Origin: Haloplasma contractile
GTDB taxonomy: Bacteria > Bacillota_I > Bacilli_A > Haloplasmatales > Haloplasmataceae
Assembly: GCA_016841945.1 (NCBI GenBank)
Contig: JAENYC010000001.1
Coordinates: 218,274 to 282,273, forward strand
Length of the DNA: 64,000 nt
Reading direction: 5' to 3'
This document shows, piece by piece, positions 17,989 to 26,658 of this stretch. A model generated the notes under the pieces. The model saw nothing but the letters and a program-made list of their open reading frames with translations. It had not been told where the DNA came from and did not search any database. Position 1 is the stretch's first letter. Each line of letters begins with the position of its first letter. The translations under genes were made by a program, and so were the position numbers.

Positions 17989-19311
17989 TTATTTACCATT
18001 TTTTTCTTTTAAATTCTTTATATACTTGATTCGGTCTTTAAACTTCTTTTCAAGTCCCTGTTCAGTTGGTTCATAATACACACTATCTTTTAACTTATCA
18101 GGTAAACATGTCATATTAGTCACTTTATTTTCATAATTGTGCGCATATTGATAATTTTTCCCATATCCTAAATCATCCATGAGTTTAGTCGGTGCATTTC
18201 TGATTTGAAGAGGTACACCTTCAGACAAGGTGTTTAGAGCATCTTCCCTTGCTTTATCGTAAGCTTTATACAAAGCATTTGATTTTGGTGCAACTGACAA
18301 ATAGACAACAGCCTGGGTAAGATTCACGTTACATTCTGGCATGCCATTGTAATGAGATGCTTGATAAGCAGCAATTGCGATTTCCATTGCCCGTGGGTCA
18401 GCCAGTCCAATATCCTCTGATGCAAAACGAATTAAACGTCTGGCAATATAAAGAGGGTTTTCTCCTCCTTCAAGCATCCTCGCAAGCCAATATATCGCTG
18501 CATCAGGGTCACTATTTCTCATTGATTTGTGTAGTGCTGAAATTATATTATAATGTTCTTCACCATTTTTATCATACAATAAAGTTTTTCGCTGCATACA
18601 CTCTAAAACAGTTGATTTAGATATGTTGATTACACCCTCATTTTCATGACTACTCGTAACACTCATCTCTAAAATATTTAAAGCAGTACGCGCATCTCCA
18701 TTACTAAATTCTGCGATATTTGATAATAAAGCATCCTCGATTTTTATCTCTTTATTTGAAAAAGCACGTGAATCATTTAAAACCTGTTTTAAAAGTTGTT
18801 TGATATCATCTTCTGTCAATGCATTTAACACAAAAACTCGACAACGAGATAAAAGCGCAGAATTAATCTCAAACGATGGATTTTCAGTTGTTGCGCCGAT
18901 TAGAATGATATTTCCTCTTTCTACATGGGGTAAAAAAGCATCCTGTTGTGCCTTATTAAACCGATGTATCTCATCCACAAATAAAACCGTCTTAATACCC
19001 ATTTTACGATTCTCAGAAGCTTTATTCATTACTTCTTTAATTTCTTTTATTCCACTCATAACCGCACTAAAATTAATAAATTTGGCCTTTGTCATCTTCG
19101 CGATAATCATCGCAAGTGTAGTTTTCCCAACACCAGGTGGACCCCAAAAGATCATTGAAGTCACTTTATCAGTTTCAATCAATTTTCTTAATACTTTTCC
19201 TTCTCCGATAATATGTTTTTGTCCCATAAATTCATCTAAATTTCTCGGCCTTACCCTATCGGCAAGGGGAGTTTGTTCATAATTATAAAATAATGAATTA
19301 CTTTGCATCAT
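17989..19311 (-). CDS. rarA: Replication-associated recombination protein RarA (MgsA), AAA+ ATPase
   Basis: 440 residues from ATG 19311 (GGAAGTGA in front; the ATG at 19329 has no site). LADRVRPRNLDEFMGQKHI opens the protein; Walker A GPPGVGKTT, Walker B VDEIHRFNKAQQD, sensor GATTENPSFEINSALLSRCR, and the C-terminal tetramerisation region ARMLEGGENPLYIARRL and EDIGLADPRA. Acts at stalled replication forks as a single-strand-DNA-dependent ATPase. In Bacillus rarA lies near hisS-aspS-tcdA, as here with the germination operon inserted between. Confidence 0.95.
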   Translation of the reverse strand: MMQSNSLFYNYEQTPLADRVRPRNLDEFMGQKHIIGEGKVLRKLIETDKVTSMIFWGPPGVGKTTLAMIIAKMTKAKFINFSAVMSGIKEIKEVMNKASENRKMGIKTVLFVDEIHRFNKAQQDAFLPHVERGNIILIGATTENPSFEINSALLSRCRVFVLNALTEDDIKQLLKQVLNDSRAFSNKEIKIEDALLSNIAEFSNGDARTALNILEMSVTSSHENEGVINISKSTVLECMQRKTLLYDKNGEEHYNIISALHKSMRNSDPDAAIYWLARMLEGGENPLYIARRLIRFASEDIGLADPRAMEIAIAAYQASHYNGMPECNVNLTQAVVYLSVAPKSNALYKAYDKAREDALNTLSEGVPLQIRNAPTKLMDDLGYGKNYQYAHNYENKVTNMTCLPDKLKDSVYYEPTEQGLEKKFKDRIKYIKNLKEKNGK

Positions 19312-19461
19312 ATATTCACTTCCATTCATTTCAAACGCATGTTCGTAACCTAAATTATACCATTTATAAAGTTATAATTCAATATATTTAAAAATTGTTA
19401 TAAAAAGTCGTATTATGTCAAAACTAATGGTAGAATAAAAACTTTTAAGTAGGTGCTAATA

Positions 19462-21060
19462 ATGCGATCATTTAAAGACATATTTGATTCAATCAAAAAG
19501 CAAGCACAAAATAATCAAAATGAAGAAAAGAAATTATTAATAAGTAAAGATTTAAAGAAAAATATAAATAATATCAAAGATTACCTTGGAAGTAGTACTG
19601 ACCTAATCCTAAGAGAATTTATAATCGGTGAAAAATATAGATGTGCTTTATTTATCATTGATGGACTAACTAACGGAGTATATATATATGATTACTTACT
19701 AAAACCCTTAATGGTTGATGTAAGAAACACCAAATTATCAGTAGAAATTAACTCACCACAGGATTTATTTAAAGTGTTAAAAGATCGCGTCATTTCATTA
19801 ATAGATATAAAAGATGATGATGATTTTTATCAATTAGTTGATGCACTATTAACCGGAGATTCTTTACTATTTGTTGATGGCGTCGCTAAAGCTTTTATCA
19901 TAGAAACAAAAGGTTGGCAAGACCGAGGTGTTACTGAGGCCAGTTCCCAAATGGTTGTAAGAGGACCTAAGGATAGTTTTAATGAGACCCTAAGAACCAA
20001 TACGATGTTAATCAGAAGAAGAATAAAAGATCCTAATTTAAGAATAGAAAACAAAACCATCGGTACTCGTTCAAGAACAGACGTTGCGATCATGTATATC
20101 AAGGGGATTGCAAACGATAAGGTAGTTGAAGAAATACACGAACGACTAGATAGAATAAAGATAGACGCAATTTTAGAAAGTAGTTATATCGAACAATTAA
20201 TACAAGATAACAGATTTTCTCCATTTCCAACAATTTCTAACACTGAAAGACCCGATTCAGCTGCTGCTTCTCTTTTAAGTGGTTTTGTCGTATTATTAAT
20301 TGACGGAACACCTTATACTTTAATAGTCCCTGGTCTTTTTATTTCATTATTTCATACTGCTGAAGATTATTATCATCGTTTCTTTTTTTCAACAATGGTT
20401 CGTTTGGTGAGAAGTTTTGTCTTTTTTTTAGCCCTTTTGACACCATCTATCTATATTGCCATCACGACCTTTCATCAAGAAATGTTACCTACGCCTCTCC
20501 TAATTAGTATTTCGAATCAACGGGAAGGTATTCCATTTCCCGCTTTTATTGAGGCCTTATTAATGGAAATGACATTTGAAATCTTACGTGAGGCAGGTAT
20601 AAGAATGCCAAGAGCGATTGGTTCTGCAATTACGGTAGTTGGTGGTCTTGTTTTAGGAGAAGCCGCTGTACAAGCGGGCATTGTGTCTTCTGTGATGGTC
20701 ATTGTAGTATCTCTAACTGCAATATCAAGTTTAATCACACCTGCTTATGATTTAGGCATCAGCGTTCGTCTATTGCGATTTGTTTTCATGTTTCTTTCAG
20801 CGAGTTTTGGATTATATGGTATTACGATTGGTTTATTATTTTTACTTCTTCATTTGTGTAGTTTACGGTCATTTGGCATTCCCTATCTCTATCCACTTGC
20901 CCCATTTAATTTTGAAGCATTTAAAGATTCCATCATTCGACAACCTTTATGGAAGGATTGGAAACGTCCAAACTTAGTTAGTCATGGTAATGTCAGACAA
21001 AAACCACCAAAAATCGCTGCACCTAAACCACCAAAATCTAGTAAAGAAAAGAATCGCTAG
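19462..21060 (+). CDS. gerKA: Spore germination protein, GerA (A-subunit) family
   Basis: 532 residues from ATG 19462 (AAGTAGGTG in front; GTG 19453 is inside that site). A cytoplasmic N-terminal domain of about 270 residues (SSTDLILREFIIG, ALLTGDSLLFVDG, AKAFIIETKGWQDRG, VVRGPKDSFNETLRTN) is followed by about five membrane helices with LIDGTPYTLIVP and a proline/lysine-rich tail. This is the channel-forming A subunit of nutrient germinant receptors in the spore inner membrane. First gene of an A-C-B operon, the order of gerK. I see no clear SigG promoter; TGGTAGAAT upstream could act as an extended -10. Confidence 0.93.
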   Translation: MRSFKDIFDSIKKQAQNNQNEEKKLLISKDLKKNINNIKDYLGSSTDLILREFIIGEKYRCALFIIDGLTNGVYIYDYLLKPLMVDVRNTKLSVEINSPQDLFKVLKDRVISLIDIKDDDDFYQLVDALLTGDSLLFVDGVAKAFIIETKGWQDRGVTEASSQMVVRGPKDSFNETLRTNTMLIRRRIKDPNLRIENKTIGTRSRTDVAIMYIKGIANDKVVEEIHERLDRIKIDAILESSYIEQLIQDNRFSPFPTISNTERPDSAAASLLSGFVVLLIDGTPYTLIVPGLFISLFHTAEDYYHRFFFSTMVRLVRSFVFFLALLTPSIYIAITTFHQEMLPTPLLISISNQREGIPFPAFIEALLMEMTFEILREAGIRMPRAIGSAITVVGGLVLGEAAVQAGIVSSVMVIVVSLTAISSLITPAYDLGISVRLLRFVFMFLSASFGLYGITIGLLFLLLHLCSLRSFGIPYLYPLAPFNFEAFKDSIIRQPLWKDWKRPNLVSHGNVRQKPPKIAAPKPPKSSKEKNR

Positions 21061-21073
21061 AGGAGATGATGTT

Positions 21074-22267
21074 ATGAAAAAAGTATCTATTTTTCTATTT
21101 ATTATTATAATTACTCTATCATTAACCGGTTGTTGGGGGAAAAAAGAACTAGATGAAATTTCCTTGATTTCAGGGCTTGCCATTGATCCTAGTGAAAAAG
21201 GATACTTAATATCTGTGCAAGTCATGGTACCTGGTGAAATAACTGGTGAAACAAGAAGTGCAGCATCAAACGCTAGAATGTTTAGCGAAGAAGGTGAATC
21301 CATCTTTCAAGCGATACGTAAACTAACCATGAAGATGCCAAGAAAGGCATATTTTACTCATTTGATGGTTATTATTATTAATGAAGAAGTCGCAAAAGAT
21401 AATATGTTAGAAATCATTGATTTGTGTTTACGGGATACAGAAATTAGACCTGATGTCCCGATTATTATCTCCAAAGATGATATGGCAAGAGATATTTTGA
21501 AATCTGTGACACATATTGAAAATATTCCTGCGAATAAGGTGAAAAAAACTGGAACTAATATGAATGAAAATTGGACTGCTACTAAAACGATAACACTTCT
21601 TAACTTATTTAACGCGATGGCAAGTGATGGGGTTAATCCCACACTAATTGGTGCAACTGTCGTTGGAGATGAAAAGGAAGGTGAGACAACTAAAAATGTT
21701 GAGGACATCGAGTCTCCTGCAATGATTGAATTAAGATATTTTTCAGTATTTAAGAATAATAAGTTAATTGGATGGTTAGATGAGGACGAAAGTAGAGGGT
21801 ATAGTTATTTAATAGGCGAAATACACAGTTCAATTATGACCGTGCCGTGTGATGAATATAATACATACAATTTAGAAATCTATAGCTTTAAAACAAAGGA
21901 AGATGTGAAAATTAAAGAGGGTAAACCTGTTGTTTATATCGATTATTACATCGTAACCAATGTCGGAGAAATAGGATGTAGTATTAATCTAAAAAATATG
22001 GATGAGGTAAAAAAATTAGAATCTATCTTTGAAGAAGAAGTCATTGAAAATTCATATTACACGATAGAACAACTACAAATAAAATATCAATCAGACATTG
22101 TTGGTTTTGGTGAAATGATTCATCGAAAAGAACCAAAGATATGGAAAGCATTAAAAGAGGATTGGGATTCTCATTTTGAAAATCTAGAGGTTGTTATAGA
22201 CGCGAAAGTGAAGATTCGTAGACCAGGAACAATAAGAGGTCAAATCATAGATGAAATAATAAAATAG
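21074..22267 (+). CDS. gerKC: Germinant-receptor lipoprotein, Ger(x)C family
   Basis: 397 residues from ATG 21074 (AGAGGAGATGATGTT). Lipoprotein signal ending in LSLTGCWGKKELDEIS, the typical Ger(x)C start, followed by SLISGLAIDPS, VQVMVPGEI and the C-terminal EEDWDSHFENLEV-type helix region (ALKEDWDSHFENLEVVIDAK). GerC subunits are anchored on the outer face of the spore inner membrane and are needed for receptor function. It starts 13 bases after gerKA ends. Confidence 0.92.
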   Translation: MKKVSIFLFIIIITLSLTGCWGKKELDEISLISGLAIDPSEKGYLISVQVMVPGEITGETRSAASNARMFSEEGESIFQAIRKLTMKMPRKAYFTHLMVIIINEEVAKDNMLEIIDLCLRDTEIRPDVPIIISKDDMARDILKSVTHIENIPANKVKKTGTNMNENWTATKTITLLNLFNAMASDGVNPTLIGATVVGDEKEGETTKNVEDIESPAMIELRYFSVFKNNKLIGWLDEDESRGYSYLIGEIHSSIMTVPCDEYNTYNLEIYSFKTKEDVKIKEGKPVVYIDYYIVTNVGEIGCSINLKNMDEVKKLESIFEEEVIENSYYTIEQLQIKYQSDIVGFGEMIHRKEPKIWKALKEDWDSHFENLEVVIDAKVKIRRPGTIRGQIIDEIIK

Positions 22268-22279
22268 AGTGTGAATTAC

Positions 22280-23383
22280 ATGGAAAAGGCTAAAATATCT
22301 TTACTACAATTATATACCCTAATGGTTTTATTTGGTTTAGGGAGCTCTTCTTTATTAGGATTAGGAGCAAGTGCTAAGCAGGATGCTTGGATTGCGATAT
22401 TAATAGGAAATATCGCAGGTATGGTATTATTACTTCTTTATGGTTATATCTTTAAAAATTATCCTGATTCATCATTTATTGAAACTGTTGAATTAGTCCT
22501 TGGAAAAATAATCGGACGAGTTATCGCTTTTTTATATATTATATACCTTCTCTATAAAGCAACACTCGTATTAAGAGATATCATGGAACTCATCCTTTTG
22601 TATGTACTAACCGCTACTCATATGTTAGTGGTTGGTATCCTAGCTATGACAGTGGTTTTATATGCGATTTTCCTTGGAATAGAAACTATCTGTCGTTTTA
22701 GTCAAATCGCCTTTATTACAGTTCCCATGAAAATGTTATATGTATTTGGTGCTATAGCTTCTGGCATCACAGATTTTAATCATTTAAAACCAGTGCTTGA
22801 AAACGGATGGATGCCAGTTCTTAATGCAACATTTCCTTTAATTTCTTCGTTTCCATTTGGTGAGATGGTAGTTTTCCTCATGGTTTTTCCATATGTGAAT
22901 AAAAAGGAAAAAGCTATAAAAACTGGCATTCTTGCCATAATAACAGTTGGTATCGTTCTAACACTTATTACAATTGGTAACATTATTACCATAGGTCCTT
23001 TAATGATAGAACTCGCCATCTTTCCAACCATTCAAACAGCTAAGATGATTAATATTATGGATTTTATTCAACGCATTGAAGGGTTATCTGTAATCACATT
23101 CCTAACATGTAGTATGACAAAAACGATTGTATATGCTTATGCAGCTTCTATTGGTTTAAACGTCTTTTTTAAGAGTAAAAATTATAGATATTATATTATT
23201 CCTGTTTTTTTAGTCATTCTATTAGGTTCTATCTATACAGAATATAATATGACTGTACATTTATTTGTTGGCTTAAGACTCGTTCCATTCTTTGTCAATA
23301 CACCATTTGAAGTTATAATACCTTTGCTTTTGATTACTGTTATAATCATAAAGAATTTTTTTAAAAAAAGAAATCAATATTAA
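22280..23383 (+). CDS. gerKB: Germinant-receptor transporter-like subunit, GerB family
   Basis: 367 residues from ATG 22280 (GTG 22271 is an alternative; the site GAGTGTG is weak). Ten or so hydrophobic helices with the amino-acid/polyamine/organocation fold; early motif LGLGASAKQDAWIAILIG is characteristic of GerB. This subunit binds the germinant. It is the last gene of the operon and ends at a terminator shared with msrA. A basic tail FFKKRNQY closes the protein. Confidence 0.92.
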   Translation: MEKAKISLLQLYTLMVLFGLGSSSLLGLGASAKQDAWIAILIGNIAGMVLLLLYGYIFKNYPDSSFIETVELVLGKIIGRVIAFLYIIYLLYKATLVLRDIMELILLYVLTATHMLVVGILAMTVVLYAIFLGIETICRFSQIAFITVPMKMLYVFGAIASGITDFNHLKPVLENGWMPVLNATFPLISSFPFGEMVVFLMVFPYVNKKEKAIKTGILAIITVGIVLTLITIGNIITIGPLMIELAIFPTIQTAKMINIMDFIQRIEGLSVITFLTCSMTKTIVYAYAASIGLNVFFKSKNYRYYIIPVFLVILLGSIYTEYNMTVHLFVGLRLVPFFVNTPFEVIIPLLLITVIIIKNFFKKRNQY

Positions 23384-23409
23384 AAAAACACAATCAAGTT
23401 GTGTTTTTT
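23383..23409. terminator. Bidirectional terminator between ger operon and msrA
   Basis: Inverted repeat AAAAAACACAA/TTGTGTTTTTT with a 5-base loop, located between convergent genes. Confidence 0.8.
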
Positions 23410-23905
23410 ACTTTTTCTCATCATCTTTTAATAATCCTAAATTAATATGACAATAGCCTGTTGGATTTTTATCTAAGTATTTTTGGTGATATTCTTCTGC
23501 TTGATAAAAGTTTTGTAGTTGTTTCACTTCAAGTACAATTGGCTCAGAATATTCATTTTGTTTTTTTGTGATAAAACGAATCGCTTTTTCCATATCTTTT
23601 TCATCTTCATAATAAATACCAGTACGATATTGTGACCCTACATCTCCCCCTTGTTTATTAAAAGATGTTGGGTCAATGATTCTAAACAAATGATTAAACA
23701 ATGTTTCTAAATCAATTTCGACTTCATTATAAGTTATCTCAACTGCTTCTACAAACTCAGTCTTACCTGTTTTAACCATTTGATAGGTTGGATTCATAAT
23801 CTTTCCATTGGCATAGCCGACTCTTGTTTTATTAACGCCTTTTAATCTTGAAAAATATGCTTCTACACCCCAGAAGCAACCACCGGCTAATACAATTTGT
23901 TTCAT
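23408..23905 (-). CDS. msrA: Peptide methionine-S-sulfoxide reductase MsrA
   Basis: 165 residues starting at KQIVLAGGCFWGVEAYF with the catalytic cysteine of GCFWG at residue 10, then RVGYANG, VEITYNE and the late NFYQAEEYHQKYLDKNP. Reduces S-methionine sulfoxide in damaged proteins. It overlaps the tcdA stop by 4 bases, so the two are translationally coupled. No fused MsrB domain. Confidence 0.95.
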   Translation of the reverse strand: MKQIVLAGGCFWGVEAYFSRLKGVNKTRVGYANGKIMNPTYQMVKTGKTEFVEAVEITYNEVEIDLETLFNHLFRIIDPTSFNKQGGDVGSQYRTGIYYEDEKDMEKAIRFITKKQNEYSEPIVLEVKQLQNFYQAEEYHQKYLDKNPTGYCHINLGLLKDDEKK

Positions 23906-24660
23906 GATTTTTCACCATCTCTTTCAATTTTAATGTCTTTTAATAAAACCTTTATCGCATAACTTGATGCGATGAACCCAGCAACAGGTGGAACAAAACT
24001 AGTCGAAGCGGGTGGATACTGAGTTTTTCTTGTATCCTTATATATATCACCGTCATATTCATGATATTTAGAGGTAATAGGTTTTTCTTTTGAGTAAACG
24101 ACTGGTATTTTCCCCTTTATCCCTTCTTTTCTCAATTTAGTACGAATAACCTTCGCGATTGGGTCATATGAAGTATGCTTAATATCAACAATTTCAAACT
24201 GACTCGGGTCCAATTTATTAGCGGTACCCATGACACTAATAAATGGAATTTGTCGTTTTAGACATTCTTTAATTAGTAGTATTTTATATGTGATGGTATC
24301 ACTGGCATCAATGATAAAATCTATTTTCTCACATAATATTTTTTCATAGGTTTCATCATTAAAAAATAGTTCATGCTGAATGATTTCACATTCTGGGTTT
24401 ATAGTCTTAATTCTTTTAGCCATTAACTCTACTTTTGATTGACCAATGGTATCTAAACTGGCATGGAGTTGACGATTGATATTAGTAATATCTACTGTAT
24501 CCTTATCAACTAAAATCATTTTACCAACACCACATCTAGAAATAGCCTCACAACTAAAACTACCTACACCGCCTAATCCTAGTATTAGTACAGTTGATTG
24601 ATTTAAAATCGTTTGTCCTTTTTTACCAAATGTTAATAGATTTCGACTAAATTGATTCAT
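23902..24660 (-). CDS. tcdA: tRNA threonylcarbamoyladenosine dehydratase TcdA (E1/ThiF-like)
   Basis: 252 residues from ATG 24660 (AGGTGAGAT in front; the GTG at 24669 lies in that site). ATP-binding motif LGLGGVGSFSCEAISRCGVG, VDKDTVDITNINRQ, and DASDTITYKILLI; C-terminal PPVAGFIASSYAIKVLL. Converts t6A37 of tRNAs to its cyclic form. Proximity to aspS, hisS and rarA is the conserved Bacillota arrangement (yrvM region of Bacillus). Confidence 0.92.
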   Translation of the reverse strand: MNQFSRNLLTFGKKGQTILNQSTVLILGLGGVGSFSCEAISRCGVGKMILVDKDTVDITNINRQLHASLDTIGQSKVELMAKRIKTINPECEIIQHELFFNDETYEKILCEKIDFIIDASDTITYKILLIKECLKRQIPFISVMGTANKLDPSQFEIVDIKHTSYDPIAKVIRTKLRKEGIKGKIPVVYSKEKPITSKYHEYDGDIYKDTRKTQYPPASTSFVPPVAGFIASSYAIKVLLKDIKIERDGEKS

Positions 24661-24678
24661 ATATCTCACCTAACAAAA

Positions 24679-24713
24679 GAAATAAAGTCCAAAAATATTT
24701 TGACTTTATTTCT
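24679..24713 (-). terminator. Intrinsic terminator after small membrane protein gene
   Basis: Hairpin with arms AGAAATAAAGTC and GACTTTATTTCT, closing right before the tcdA leader on the minus strand. Confidence 0.75.
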
Positions 24714-25128
24714 TATTTTTAATACCAAAATATGGTTTTACTATGATAGAAATAAAATAATATAAGAAAAATCCAATCACGAGTGGTATTGAAATATTTA
24801 AATAATCACTTGTATATTGCGATACTAATGCGACGATAATTAATATATCCAATAGCAACAATATTTCAAACCATAAATACTTTTCATTATGACTAACATC
24901 TTCTTCGTCATCATCTTCGTGATTTTTTTTCGCTCTTCGATAAATTACATAAACGATAATTTCATAAATGATAACAGTTAACACTGTAAAAGATTGAATT
25001 CCAATCTTAATAAAAATAAACTCGTAACTAATGAAGAAATCTACAAAAGAGATAATACAAACGAATGTAAATGCGACTAATTGTAATAGTATAAAGTTAA
25101 TTTGATACTTAGATAATTTCTTGTTCAT
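24706..25128 (-). CDS. Small multi-span membrane protein, unrecognised
   Basis: 140 residues: basic N-terminus MNKKLSKYQ, four hydrophobic helices, and an acidic loop KKNHEDDDEEDVSHNEK between helices 2 and 3; ends FGIKNKK. Start ATG 25128 behind AGGAGGAACCTTAT. It lies 21 bases downstream of the AI-2E-type exporter gene and is probably co-transcribed. No family recognised. Confidence 0.6.
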   Translation of the reverse strand: MNKKLSKYQINFILLQLVAFTFVCIISFVDFFISYEFIFIKIGIQSFTVLTVIIYEIIVYVIYRRAKKNHEDDDEEDVSHNEKYLWFEILLLLDILIIVALVSQYTSDYLNISIPLVIGFFLYYFISIIVKPYFGIKNKK

Positions 25129-25149
25129 ATAAGGTTCCTCCTAAAAATG

Positions 25150-26238
25150 TTAAACCTCATATCCCTCTACTTCAATCTTCTCCTTCACTTCACGATAATA
25201 TAGAATACATACTTTAATCAATCCAGTTATCGGAACTGCAAATATAACACCTAAGACCCCAAATAAACTACCAAAACCTAAAATAGCAGCTAAAATAATT
25301 AATGGATGAATATCCAATTGTTTACTCATTATAACAGGTTGTAAAATATTACCTTCTACGAATTGAAAACCGATATTTAGTAGTAGAATATAATACCATG
25401 GTACATCACCTGTTAAAAGAGAATATGTGACGGGCACAATTGCGGCAATTGTAGCCCCTATATATGGAATAATATTAGTTAATCCAACAATAATACCAAA
25501 TAATATCGCGTTATCTAAATCAATTAAGGTGTACCCTACTGTTGAAATAACGGCAATACCAATCATAATAATGATTTGACCTCTAATATAAAGACCCAAT
25601 GTTTCATTAATTCTTTTACTCAATTCAACATAATGTTCTTTATATTTATCAGGAACCACTCTATAGAAACCTTCACCAATTTGATTGTGATCTTTTAACA
25701 TATAAAATAAAATAATTGGTGATAATATTAAAGCTAGGATAAAACTAAATAAACTTGATACTGATGTACCTGCATTAACAGCAGCATTCGTAAGATAATT
25801 CTGAATACCTTCTTGGATTTGTTCATAGATATTTAATAAAGTCGGATTGTCTTCCAAATGTAAATCTTCAAATCGTCCACTAAGGTCTTGATATATTTCG
25901 GGAACTTTTTCCAAAAACAAATCTTTCATTTGCTCAATGACAAGTGGTGTGATTTGCCACATGATAATTGCAATTAATCCAAAGATAAATACATACAGTA
26001 AAGTAACAATTAACCATCTTGGTCTAATTCCTTTATCTTCAGCATAAATAACAAGTGGGTAGATTAAAAAATTAACAAAAAAAGCGATTAAAAATGGTGT
26101 CAATACAGCTTTTAATGCAGCCATAACACTCGTAATGAATCCAGTGAATTGGCTAAAAATATATAGACATATTAAAAATAAAGTAATGATGACTAAAATC
26201 TTTATTATTTTATTTAATTTTTGATCAGAAAGGTGCAA
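25150..26238 (-). CDS. AI-2E family transporter (YtvI/PerM-like)
   Basis: 362 residues with about eight hydrophobic helices. Family features: GIRPRWLIVTLLYV, ILYMLKD after TM4, the ALFGIIVGLTNIIPYIG-type segment (here ILFGIIVGLTNIIPYIGA), VEGNILQPVIMSKQLDIHPL, and GVIFAVPITGLIKV. Members export signals, sodium or other solutes; the function is not fixed by family. TTG 26238 is the likely start because GAGGAAG lies 8 bases upstream and the GTG at 26247 overlaps it. Confidence 0.88.
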   Translation of the reverse strand: MHLSDQKLNKIIKILVIITLFLICLYIFSQFTGFITSVMAALKAVLTPFLIAFFVNFLIYPLVIYAEDKGIRPRWLIVTLLYVFIFGLIAIIMWQITPLVIEQMKDLFLEKVPEIYQDLSGRFEDLHLEDNPTLLNIYEQIQEGIQNYLTNAAVNAGTSVSSLFSFILALILSPIILFYMLKDHNQIGEGFYRVVPDKYKEHYVELSKRINETLGLYIRGQIIIMIGIAVISTVGYTLIDLDNAILFGIIVGLTNIIPYIGATIAAIVPVTYSLLTGDVPWYYILLLNIGFQFVEGNILQPVIMSKQLDIHPLIILAAILGFGSLFGVLGVIFAVPITGLIKVCILYYREVKEKIEVEGYEV

Positions 26239-26373
26239 GATAACCACTTCCTCGTTGATAATTCAAATATGATTATAACATAAAAGCAATATAACAGGTA
26301 GTTAAATTTAAAAATTTAATAATATTTCTCATTTTCTTTTCAAATTAGACGTAAATATGGTAAAAATTAATGA

Positions 26374-26402
26374 TTTACATCATTCAGGTCTAGTGATATA
26401 AT
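26374..26402 (+). promoter_or_regulatory. SigA-type promoter of 6S RNA
   Basis: TTTACA, 17-base spacer, TATAAT on the plus strand, about 8 bases before the first base of the 6S RNA closing stem. Confidence 0.75.
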
Positions 26403-26409
26403 AAAAATA

Positions 26410-26598
26410 CAATAAGTGCCGAACTAGTACGAAGATTTATAAAATTAATCCGAACATCTTATAATAAGGAAGTTGGGTATACTTTATTCCGTGTTGAAAG
26501 CCCACTTTAAGTGGGAATCCTGAAGAATGAGTCGAAACTTCCACCTGCACATAACGCGGGTTAAACACCTTAAATCTACGGCTAGTTGGGCCTTATTC
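26410..26598 (+). ncRNA. ssrS: 6S RNA (SsrS), about 190 nt
   Basis: The ends pair: AATAAG with CTTATT, GCCGAACTAG with CTAGTTGGGC (one mismatch), AGATTTA with TAAATCT. After a large open region a second stem GGAAGTT/AACTTCC encloses a terminal hairpin CCCACTTTAAGTGGG. The 3' side of the open region carries a small hairpin ACCTGC/GCGGGT, typical of Bacillota 6S RNA. 6S RNA mimics an open promoter and sequesters SigA RNA polymerase. Position next to aspS, near tcdA and rarA, matches one of the Bacillus 6S genes. Strand is set by the promoter at 26374-26402 and the terminator at 26617. Confidence 0.85.
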
Positions 26599-26616
26599 TA
26601 TATTATTATCAAAAAT

Positions 26617-26647
26617 AAAGTCACTATTTATTTACAATAGTGACTTT
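26617..26647. terminator. Bidirectional terminator between 6S RNA and aspS
   Basis: Inverted repeat AAAGTCACTAT/ATAGTGACTTT, followed by TTTTTT on the plus strand and TTTATTTTT on the minus strand. Confidence 0.85.
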
Positions 26648-26658
26648 TTTCTTTGATT

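Noticed and set aside
26399..26610. T-box or SAM riboswitch in front of the AI-2E transporter
   Set aside because: The structured RNA is on the opposite strand with its own promoter and folds as 6S RNA; no GGGTGGTACCGCG or SAM core is found here.
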